64,000 nucleotides of DNA from Micromonospora coriariae. Lineage in GTDB: Bacteria > Actinomycetota > Actinomycetes > Mycobacteriales > Micromonosporaceae. This document shows, piece by piece, positions 57,893-64,000 of the stretch (positions are counted from its first letter, which is position 1; each line of letters opens with the position of its first letter). Made by a program: the position numbers and the translations under genes. Below the pieces are notes generated by a model. The model saw nothing but the letters and a program-made list of their open reading frames with translations, had not been told where the DNA came from and made no database searches. The stretch spans positions 6,448,001-6,512,000 of the forward strand of contig NZ_LT607412.1 in assembly GCF_900091455.1 (NCBI RefSeq). Reading direction: 5' to 3'.

Positions 57893-58999
57893 ATGGGCGG
57901 AAAGTGGGACGGCCTGCGGGCCGAGGTGCGGCAGCGGATTGACGAACTGATCGCCGCCGGGCGGGAGTCCGGCGTGCAGGTCGCGGCGTATCTCGACGGC
58001 GAGCCGATCCTGGAGGTGCACGTCGGGGCCGCCGACCGGGCCACCGGCCGGCCGCTGACCGCCGACACCCCGGTCTGGAGCGTGTCCACGGGCAAGGCGC
58101 TCACCGCGACGGTGGTGCAGGTGCTGGCCGAACGCGGCGAGCTGGACTACGACCTGCGGATCGCCGAGGTGTGGCCCGAGTTCGCCCGGCACGGCAAGGA
58201 CGGGGTCACCCTGCGGCACGCGCTGACCCACACCGCCGGCGTACCCGCCCTGCCGGCGGACGTGACGCCGGAGGACTTCACCGACTGGGACCGGATGTGC
58301 GAGATGGTCGCCGACGCCGAGCCGATCGCCCCGCCCGGCGCGGTGAAGGCGTACCACGCGTGGACCTTCGGCTGGCTGGTCGGCGAGGTGGTCCGCCGGG
58401 TGACCGGCCGGCGCGTCTCGCAGGTCCTGGCCGAGGACGTGGCCGGCCCGCTCGGGGTGCCAGGCGAGCTGTACCTCGGGGTGCCCGCGGCCGAGCTGGG
58501 CCGGCTGGCCCGGGTCGAGGACCGCAACCTGTCGGCGCTGTTCGACTACGCCAGCGCCAACCTGCCGAACTTCGACCGGGTCGCCCCGCCCGGCGTCCGG
58601 CCCGGCGCGGAGATCGGCAGCCGCGCCGACGTCCTCACCGCCGACGTGCCGGCCACCGGCACCATGACCGCCCGCGCGGCGGCCCGGATGCTCGCCGCCC
58701 TGATCGGCGAGGTGGACGGCGTCCGGCTGATCTCGCCGGCGCGGCTGCGCGCCGCCACCACGCCCGCCGGGCCGGGCCGGGAGTGGGTGTTCGGGCAGGA
58801 GGCGACCTGGGGTCTCGGGTACGCGGTGGACTCCGACGGGTCGTTCGGGGCGGCCGGCAGCGGTGGCAGCCTGGCGTACGCCTATCCGGAGCTGGGGCTG
58901 ACGGTCGCGGCGACGAAGACGCTGCTCGGGGCCGGCGACGGTGACCCGATGGAGGACCTGCGGGTCCTGATCCGCGACGCGGTGACCGCCCAGCGCTGA
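57893..58999 (+). CDS. Serine hydrolase, beta-lactamase/EstB family
   Basis: A 368-aa protein with the class C beta-lactamase fold: the SxxK motif in [15 protein letters not shown] (Ser-Thr-Gly-Lys), the conserved THTAGVP, Tyr in [17 protein letters not shown], and [18 protein letters not shown] in place of the KTG strand. No signal peptide is present, so it is a cytoplasmic esterase rather than a resistance enzyme. The ATG has no ribosome site; CAGAGT lies 8 nt upstream. Confidence 0.88.
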   Translation: MGGKWDGLRAEVRQRIDELIAAGRESGVQVAAYLDGEPILEVHVGAADRATGRPLTADTPVWSVSTGKALTATVVQVLAERGELDYDLRIAEVWPEFARHGKDGVTLRHALTHTAGVPALPADVTPEDFTDWDRMCEMVADAEPIAPPGAVKAYHAWTFGWLVGEVVRRVTGRRVSQVLAEDVAGPLGVPGELYLGVPAAELGRLARVEDRNLSALFDYASANLPNFDRVAPPGVRPGAEIGSRADVLTADVPATGTMTARAAARMLAALIGEVDGVRLISPARLRAATTPAGPGREWVFGQEATWGLGYAVDSDGSFGAAGSGGSLAYAYPELGLTVAATKTLLGAGDGDPMEDLRVLIRDAVTAQR

Positions 59000-59008
59000 C
59001 CCGCCCGG

Positions 59009-60298
59009 TCAGCGCGGCGTGCCACGCTCCGACCCGGCGCCGTCCGGCACGGCATCGCCGGCCGCGCCCGCGGGCGAAACGCCCACCACGGCTGCCGGGA
59101 TGGCCGGGGCGGATCGGGTCGGGCGCAGCCGGTAGCGGACCCGGTCCGCCGCGTCGCCGGCGGTGGCCGCGATCATCGGCAGCAGCCGGGTGGAGTTCAT
59201 CACGGCGACCTCCTCGGCGGGGGTGGTCACGCCGTCGAGGAAGCGCAGCACCCGCTCGGCCGGGTTGCGGTCGAAGAGCCGGTCGAAGAAGTCCGGGCCA
59301 CCGACACCGCCCCGGTCCAGCGCGCGCAGCGCGACCGCGTCCATCCAGCGGTGCCGGCGCGGGTACGCCGGCGCGGGCACCGGCGGCCGCCCGGCGGCGA
59401 GGGCACGGGCCACCTGGTCGGCCTGGCGGTACATGGCGGAGAAGGTGAAGCCGGTGGAGGGGCGGGTCGCGCCGCCGGCCGTGCCGAGGCGGACCACCCG
59501 GGGTGAGGGCCGGGCCGGGAACGGCGCGTCGGTCATCGGGATCACCCCGTTCTCCACCTCGCGCACCCGAAGCCCGGCCGGATCGAGCCCGAGCAGGTCC
59601 CGGTAGCCGGTCAGCGCCGTGTCGTACCCGGAATCGGTGAGCAGCGCCGGCGAGAACTCGGTGTACTCGACCAGGGCGTAGCGATCGCTCACCGGGAGCA
59701 CGTACCCGAACGAGACGCCCCGGGCCGGCTGCGGGGTGCGAAAGTCCATCAGCACCGCCCGCGCCGGGTCGAACACCGCCCGGTCGGCTTCGAGCCACCA
59801 CCCGCGGAAGTGCTGCAACCAGGTGGTGCGCCCAGGTCGGGCCGGTGGTCGGGGACGGGAGTCGAGCACCCAGCCGGCTCGCACAGTGGGCCCGCCGCCG
59901 GTGCGCACCACCACCCGGGTGCCGTCGTCGACGACCGTCCCGGCGGGCGCGACGATCCGGGTGGCGCCGAGGCGACGCTCGGCCTCGGCAGCCCGGTCGT
60001 AGACCGGGCCGGAGCGGAGCATGGCGTACCGCAGCGGGGCCAGGTCCAGCACCCGTCGCCGCGCCGCCGTGATCACCTCGACCTGCTGCCAGCTCGCGCT
60101 GAGCAGCGGGTCCAGGTCATCGTCCGGGTGGCCCCAGAACGCCCAGGTACGGTCCTGGCCGCGCCGGCGCACCGGGTCGACCACCGCGATCCGGAGGTCG
60201 TGGACGCCGTGCCGGTCCAGCGCGGCGAGCAGCAGCGACGCGGCGCCGCCGCCGCCGAGCAGCGCGAGGTCGACGTCCAGCGGCGCGGATTCGGTCAC
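59009..60298 (-). CDS. crtY: Lycopene cyclase family flavoprotein
   Basis: A 429-aa protein of the CrtY/CrtL lycopene beta-cyclase family, which closes beta-ionone rings in carotenoid synthesis. It has the dinucleotide-binding start VDLALLGGGGAASLLLAAL, RTWAFW, TWLQHFRGWW, FRTPQPARGVSFGYVLP, YALVEYTEFSP and RLGTAGGATRPSTGFTFS, a run of family motifs. No other carotenoid gene lies in the window. The start is GTG 60298. It is divergent from the ArsR fusion gene, whose operators lie 80-125 bp upstream. Confidence 0.87.
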   Translation of the reverse strand: MTESAPLDVDLALLGGGGAASLLLAALDRHGVHDLRIAVVDPVRRRGQDRTWAFWGHPDDDLDPLLSASWQQVEVITAARRRVLDLAPLRYAMLRSGPVYDRAAEAERRLGATRIVAPAGTVVDDGTRVVVRTGGGPTVRAGWVLDSRPRPPARPGRTTWLQHFRGWWLEADRAVFDPARAVLMDFRTPQPARGVSFGYVLPVSDRYALVEYTEFSPALLTDSGYDTALTGYRDLLGLDPAGLRVREVENGVIPMTDAPFPARPSPRVVRLGTAGGATRPSTGFTFSAMYRQADQVARALAAGRPPVPAPAYPRRHRWMDAVALRALDRGGVGGPDFFDRLFDRNPAERVLRFLDGVTTPAEEVAVMNSTRLLPMIAATAGDAADRVRYRLRPTRSAPAIPAAVVGVSPAGAAGDAVPDGAGSERGTPR

Positions 60299-60372
60299 CG
60301 CCCCACGCTGCCACACCGCTCCGCCCGGGTCCTGCGCCGCGCCACTCGACGCGCCGCGGTCAAGCAACGCGT

Positions 60373-60423
60373 TTGACAGGCAACCATATGGTTGCCTATG
60401 TTCATGAGCAACCAGACGGTTGC
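60373..60423 (+). promoter_or_regulatory. Promoter with operator in the spacer plus a second operator
   Basis: TTGACA (60373-60378) and TATGTT (60397-60402) are the -35 and -10, spacer 18 nt. The spacer is filled by the perfect 18-bp palindrome GGCAACCATATGGTTGCC (60379-60396). A second site with the same arms, GCAACC-N4-GGTTGC (60408-60423), covers the transcription start. The centre-to-centre distance is 28 bp. Confidence 0.85.
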
Positions 60424-60437
60424 GCATGGGGAGGGTC

Positions 60438-61274
60438 ATGGACGAGGCGTTCCGGGCGCTGGCCGATCCCAGCCGCCGCCGACTGCTCGACCGGCTCAAC
60501 GAGCGCAACGGCCAGACCCTGCGGGAACTCTGTGACGGGCTGGCGACGACCCGACAGGCGGTCAGCAAGCACCTGTCGGTGCTGGAGGCGGCACATCTCG
60601 TCACGACAGTGCGGCGCGGCCGCGAGAAGCTGCACTACCTCAACGCCGCCCCGATCACCGCCATCGCCGACCGGTGGCTCAGCCGCTACGACCATCAGCG
60701 GGCGGCGGCGCTCGCCGACCTGAGCACAGCATTGGAGCGCCAGCCCATGGAGAGTCCCACCTTCGTCTACACCACGTACATCACCACCACGCCGCAGCGG
60801 CTCTGGGCCGCCCTCATCGAGCCGAGTTTCACCCGCCGCTACTGGGGCGGGGTCGCGCTGGTGTCGGACTGGCAGGTCGGCTCACCGGTGCTGTGGCAGG
60901 ACGCGCCCGACGCCGAGCCCCGCGACCTCGGCCAGCGGGTGCTGGTCGCCGAGCCGCACCGCCGCCTGTCCTACAGTTGGCACGGCTTCCAGCCGGAGCA
61001 CGCCGAGCACTTCGGTTGGTCCGCCGAGGAGCTGGCCGCCCGGCTCGACGAACGCCGGTCGACCGTGACCTTCGAGATCGAGCCGCACGGCCCGTCGGCC
61101 GTCCGGTTGACAGTCATCCACGACGGCTTCTCCCCCGACAGCGAGATGCACCGTGCGATCAGCGGCCAGCTCGACGGCAGCGGAGGCTGGCCGGAGCTGC
61201 TGGCCAGTCTCAAGACGCTGGTGGAGACCGGCGAGCCGATGCCCGAGCCGGCCCCGGCGGAGCGGGCCGGCTGA
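60438..61274 (+). CDS. ArsR-type helix-turn-helix fused to an AHSA1/SRPBCC domain
   Basis: A 278-aa fusion. Residues 1-100 are an ArsR winged helix (MDEAFRALADPSRRRLLDRL, LATTRQAVSKHLSVLEAAHL) without an obvious metal-binding Cys pair. Residues about 110-265 are an AHSA1/Aha1-like START-fold domain (FVYTTYITTTPQRLWAALI, RRYWGG, STVTFEIEPHGPSAVRLTV), a hydrophobic-ligand pocket. The usual arrangement is two adjacent genes; here one chain could sense its ligand directly. GGGGAGGG precedes the ATG. The paired GCAACC operators in its promoter point to tight autorepression. Confidence 0.9.
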   Translation: MDEAFRALADPSRRRLLDRLNERNGQTLRELCDGLATTRQAVSKHLSVLEAAHLVTTVRRGREKLHYLNAAPITAIADRWLSRYDHQRAAALADLSTALERQPMESPTFVYTTYITTTPQRLWAALIEPSFTRRYWGGVALVSDWQVGSPVLWQDAPDAEPRDLGQRVLVAEPHRRLSYSWHGFQPEHAEHFGWSAEELAARLDERRSTVTFEIEPHGPSAVRLTVIHDGFSPDSEMHRAISGQLDGSGGWPELLASLKTLVETGEPMPEPAPAERAG

Positions 61275-61469
61275 GCCGCCTCTCGGGTGGTGCATTACCG
61301 CCGTCGCCGGCAATACCTCGCCATCGACCCAGGCGTGACAGCCCGGCCGGACGGACATCGATCGGATCAGCGGTGCCGGTCGGGCCGTGCGGGCCTTTCC
61401 GCAGCTCTCCCCGCCTTCGGGTGGACACGTGACGGCAACGAGGATTTCTCATTTTCACCGGATCGAGGT

Positions 61470-61490
61470 CCCAACACACCTAGTGTTGGG
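61470..61490. promoter_or_regulatory. Inverted repeat CCCAACAC-N5-GTGTTGGG upstream of the surface protein gene
   Basis: Perfect 8-bp arms (61470-61477 and 61483-61490), 81 bp before the ATG at 61571, in the only A/T-richer part of the 61275-61570 gap. It may be an operator; a weak extended -10 (TGCTAGTCA) lies downstream. The gap holds nothing else that I can support. Confidence 0.45.
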
Positions 61491-61570
61491 CACACCGGTG
61501 CTAGTCACGGAGTTGGCCACCCGAACGACGTCCCACGCAGTCAGCGGACGAAAAGTGAGGGAAGACGCGT

Positions 61571-62056
61571 ATGAAGGTCTCAACAGCACTCTGTTCGGCA
61601 GCGCTCGGCGTGGGCCTCGGCACGCTCCTGCTGCCGGGCGCCGCACTGGCCGACACCACCGTGTCACCAGCCACCACCCCGGTCGGTGGGACCGTCGTGC
61701 TCACCGCGACGACCTGCAACCCGAAGTCGGGCGACGCCATCTTCCGCGTCACCGGCCCCAACCGCGACCAGAACGTCCGGTCCACCACCGCCGCGGCCGG
61801 CGGCGGGCTCAGCGCCGAACTCTTCACCGCCGGGTTCACCCTGGGCACGTACACCGTGGCGGCCACCTGCGGCGACGGCAGCTCGGCCGGCAGCGCCACG
61901 TTCACCGTGACCCCGATCGGCGGCGCGCCCGCCGGCTCCGGCGGCGGCAACCGCGACAACGGTGCCCTCGCCGCCGGCGGCACGCTGCTCGGCACCGCCC
62001 TCGCCGGCGCGGTGATCCTGTTCCGCCGGCGCCGTCCGGTGTCCGCCGTCGCCTGA
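61571..62056 (+). CDS. Secreted/cell-surface protein with C-terminal membrane anchor
   Basis: A 161-aa exported protein. A Sec signal (MKVSTALCSAALGVGLGTLL, cleavage near ALA-DTT) is followed by one Ig-like beta domain with two Cys (TATTCNPKSGD, VAATCGDGSS), a Gly-rich linker (APAGSGGGNRDNG), a hydrophobic segment (about 136-152) and the basic end RRRRP. This is the layout of a sortase substrate, but a clear LPxTG is missing; the linker region before the membrane segment would have to hold an unusual motif. GAGGGAAG precedes the ATG. The next gene encodes a class F sortase. Confidence 0.8.
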   Translation: MKVSTALCSAALGVGLGTLLLPGAALADTTVSPATTPVGGTVVLTATTCNPKSGDAIFRVTGPNRDQNVRSTTAAAGGGLSAELFTAGFTLGTYTVAATCGDGSSAGSATFTVTPIGGAPAGSGGGNRDNGALAAGGTLLGTALAGAVILFRRRRPVSAVA

Positions 62057-62083
62057 CCGGCGACGAGCTCCATCCCTGAGGAC

Positions 62084-62116
62084 GGGTGCCCGCGCCGTGT
62101 CACGGCGCGGGCACCC
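62084..62116 (+). terminator. Strong hairpin between the surface protein and sortase genes
   Basis: GGGTGCCCGCGCCGTG (62084-62099) is followed after one base by its exact reverse complement (62101-62116); with a realistic loop about 15 pairs form. It probably stops or slows most transcripts so that the surface protein is made in excess over the sortase. Confidence 0.72.
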
Positions 62117-62142
62117 CGACGATCCCGTACGGAGGTCGGCAC

Positions 62143-62754
62143 GTGTGGAGACGGCGGACCCTACCGGCCGTGGTCGCCCTGCTCGCCGTGAGCGGCCTGG
62201 GGCTGATCACCGTCGGCGTCACCGCCGACCCGCCGCGGCCGCCCCGGCCGCCGGCCGACACGCCGACCCGCACCCACCCCGCGCCGGACCTGGCGCCGCT
62301 GCCCCGCGCCGCGCCCGTCCGGGTCCAGATCCCCGCCATCGACGTACGCGCCGAGGTCGTCCCGGTCGGCGCGGACGCCGCCGGGGTGCTGGAGGTGCCG
62401 CCACTGGACCGACCGACCCTCGCCGGCTGGTACCGGCACGGCGTCAGCCCGGGCGAGACCGGCAACGCCGTCCTGGTCGGACACGTCGACTCCCCGGCCG
62501 GCCCGGCCGTCTTCTTCGACCTCGGGCGGCTACGCGCCGGCCAGGAGATCCGGATCACCCGCGCCGACGCGCGCGTCACGACGTTCACCGTGGACGGCGT
62601 GCGGTCGTACCCCAAGGAACACTTCCCCACCACGCTGGTCTACGGCCCGGCGGACAGCGCCGGGCTGCGCCTGATCACCTGCGGCGGCCGGTTCGACGCC
62701 GGGACCGGCAACTACGTGGACAACATCGTCGTCTTCGCCACCCGCACGACCTGA
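62143..62754 (+). CDS. Class F sortase
   Basis: A 203-aa membrane-anchored transpeptidase. One N-terminal segment (LPAVVALLAVSGLGLITVGV), a Pro-rich spacer (about 29-55), and the sortase barrel with H114 (LVGHVDSPAG), C180 (LITCGGRF) and a following Arg. The short size and the TCGGRFD motif are those of actinobacterial class F enzymes. GTG 62143 has GGAGG 7 nt upstream; the in-frame ATG at 62086 would start inside the hairpin. The adjacent surface protein is the natural candidate substrate. Confidence 0.9.
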   Translation: MWRRRTLPAVVALLAVSGLGLITVGVTADPPRPPRPPADTPTRTHPAPDLAPLPRAAPVRVQIPAIDVRAEVVPVGADAAGVLEVPPLDRPTLAGWYRHGVSPGETGNAVLVGHVDSPAGPAVFFDLGRLRAGQEIRITRADARVTTFTVDGVRSYPKEHFPTTLVYGPADSAGLRLITCGGRFDAGTGNYVDNIVVFATRTT

Positions 62755-62860
62755 GCCGGCCCGCCCGGCTGTCGGGAGCCGGACCCTGCTCGGCAGAATG
62801 CGGTGGCACCATCCCCTGCGGGCATCGTGAGGCGGTGCGCCGGCGACGGGGAGGCACGCT

Positions 62861-63967
62861 GTGGACCAGCAATCCGTACGGGACCGGGCCGGCCGAGGCG
62901 TACGCGCCCTGACCCGTCGGCTCCTCGGTCGGGTCGAGGAGCAGTTGCCCGCTCCGCGCCGGTCCAACCCGGACGCCGTGGTCGACTGCGCCGTCTACGT
63001 CAACGGCCGGCGCGAGCCCGGCCGCCCGCACTACGCCGACGCGTACGCCCACGCCCGGCGCGGCCGCGACGCCTTCGTCTGGCTGGGCCTGCACGAACCC
63101 GGGCCGGCGGTGCTCGCCGCGGTGGGCCGGACCTTCGGGCTCGACGAGCTGACCGTCGAGCAGGCGCTCGCCGACGGGCACCGGCCGACCGTGCAGCGCC
63201 ACGGGCCGGTCACCCTGCTGGTGCTGCGCACCGCCGGGTACGTGGAGCACGACGAGCTGACCGACACCTCCGAGGTGATCGACACCGGGGACGTGATGGT
63301 GCTGCTGGGTGACCGGTTCGCCATCACCGTGCGGCACGGCGCCGCCGGGGCGCTGCGCAGCGTCCGCGCCGACATCGAACGCCGACCGGCGCTGCTGGCC
63401 GCGGGACCGTGGGCGGTGGCGTACGCGGTCTGCGCCCGGATGGTCGACTCCTACCTGGAGGTGGCCGGGCACGTGGAGCGGGACCTGGAACGCGTCGAGG
63501 AGTCCGTGTTCGCCCGTGACCGCTCCGCCGACATCCAGCACATCTACCAGCTCAAGCGGGAGGTGGTGGAGTTCAAGCGGGCGGTGCTGCCCTTGCAGGC
63601 GCCCCTGCGTACGCTGCTCGACCCGGGCCCGGACGGGCCGCCGCGCGCACTGCACCGCTGGTTCGTCGACATGGACGGCCGGTTGAGCCGGGCGGTGGAC
63701 CGGGTGGCCGCGTACGACGACCTGCTCACCTCGATCGTCCAGTCCCGGCTGGCGCAGCTCGCCGTGGAGCAGAACAACGACATGCGCAAGATCGCGGCGT
63801 GGGCGGCCATCGCGGCCACCCAGACCGGCATCGCCGGCGTGTACGGCATGAACTTCTCGCACATGCCGGAGCTGGCCTGGCGCTACGGCTACGCCGGCGC
63901 GCTCACCCTGATGGCGGTGGCCGCCCTCGCCCTGTACCGGCTGTTCCGCCGCTCGGGCTGGCTGTGA
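62861..63967 (+). CDS. corA: CorA family magnesium/cobalt transporter
   Basis: A 368-aa channel-forming transporter: a large cytoplasmic domain (about 35-300) with the long stalk helix (VSYLEVAGHVERDLERVEE-type region near 200 and MRKIAAWAAIAATQTGI), then two membrane segments with the selectivity motif YGMNF (about residue 328) between them. The last segment ends in LYRLFRRSGWL. GGGGAGG precedes GTG 62861. It appears monocistronic. Confidence 0.94.
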   Translation: MDQQSVRDRAGRGVRALTRRLLGRVEEQLPAPRRSNPDAVVDCAVYVNGRREPGRPHYADAYAHARRGRDAFVWLGLHEPGPAVLAAVGRTFGLDELTVEQALADGHRPTVQRHGPVTLLVLRTAGYVEHDELTDTSEVIDTGDVMVLLGDRFAITVRHGAAGALRSVRADIERRPALLAAGPWAVAYAVCARMVDSYLEVAGHVERDLERVEESVFARDRSADIQHIYQLKREVVEFKRAVLPLQAPLRTLLDPGPDGPPRALHRWFVDMDGRLSRAVDRVAAYDDLLTSIVQSRLAQLAVEQNNDMRKIAAWAAIAATQTGIAGVYGMNFSHMPELAWRYGYAGALTLMAVAALALYRLFRRSGWL

Positions 63968-64000
63968 GCCCCGCGTCCACCGCCGTCCGCTAACCTCGCG
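63968..64000 (+). other. Right edge of window, non-coding
   Basis: The last 33 bases follow the corA stop codon. A TAACCT at 63991-63996 could be the -10 box of a gene beyond the edge. Confidence 0.3.

Overview
The window is very GC-rich actinobacterial chromosome. Third codon positions are almost all G or C, GTG starts are common, and many genes appear leaderless (a TANNNT -10 box 6-8 nt before the start codon). The gene content includes mycothiol-dependent formaldehyde dehydrogenase, EthR/EthA-type genes, CGNR, DUF6297 and DUF6510 proteins, and a class F sortase. This fits Micromonosporaceae (Micromonospora-like); the genus is an inference. I see no tRNA, rRNA, CRISPR array, insertion sequence or prophage. 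The region looks like stable chromosome with dense, mostly short operons and many convergent pairs separated by GC-rich hairpins.

Layout. 1-3.7 kb: a partner-switching signalling group (two STAS anti-anti-sigma proteins, a PAS-GAF-PP2C phosphatase, and a cobalamin-binding protein with the CarH/LitR-type W-x9-EH light-sensor motif). 3.8-13 kb: hypothetical, DUF2267/PCD-like, spermidine-synthase-like, AI-2E permease, type II NADH dehydrogenase, glycogen debranching, M28 peptidase and GNAT genes. 13-16.8 kb: LacI and CGNR regulators around a duplicated operator, then a molybdopterin oxidoreductase / flavin reductase / zinc-ribbon operon. 16.8-20.5 kb: TerC under a manganese (yybP-ykoY) riboswitch, small stress-type proteins, and an HhH-GPD-like protein. 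20.5-28 kb: pirin, two paralogous secreted lysozyme-like proteins, MazG-like protein, glutamate dehydrogenase, and a secreted alpha/beta hydrolase under a doubly palindromic promoter. 28-35 kb: TrmO, the mycothiol formaldehyde pair, DoxX-like protein, glycosyltransferase, LtrA and an Fe-S photolyase.

35-39.8 kb: an EthA-type Baeyer-Villiger monooxygenase fused to a short-chain dehydrogenase, divergent from an EthR repressor across a perfect 30-bp palindrome; then a two-gene unit divergent from a WYL regulator. 39.9-46 kb: the strangest locus, four overlapping genes encoding an ABC-type ATPase with every catalytic motif lost, a Tat lipoprotein solute-binding protein, a permease with both halves fused, and a membrane-anchored NB-ARC/TPR protein whose P-loop is also dead. 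46-48 kb: an intact ABC ATPase with a DUF6297 permease.

48-64 kb: PHB-depolymerase-like esterase, MocR regulator with LysE and B3/B4 genes, UlaG-like hydrolase, archease and RtcB (RNA repair), SDR, Cys-rich pentapeptide-repeat protein, RNase HI, serine hydrolase, lycopene cyclase, an ArsR-SRPBCC fusion whose operator fills the promoter spacer, a surface protein with a class F sortase, and a CorA transporter. Light and oxidative biology recur (B12 photosensor, photolyase, lycopene cyclase), but a regulatory link between them is only an inference.
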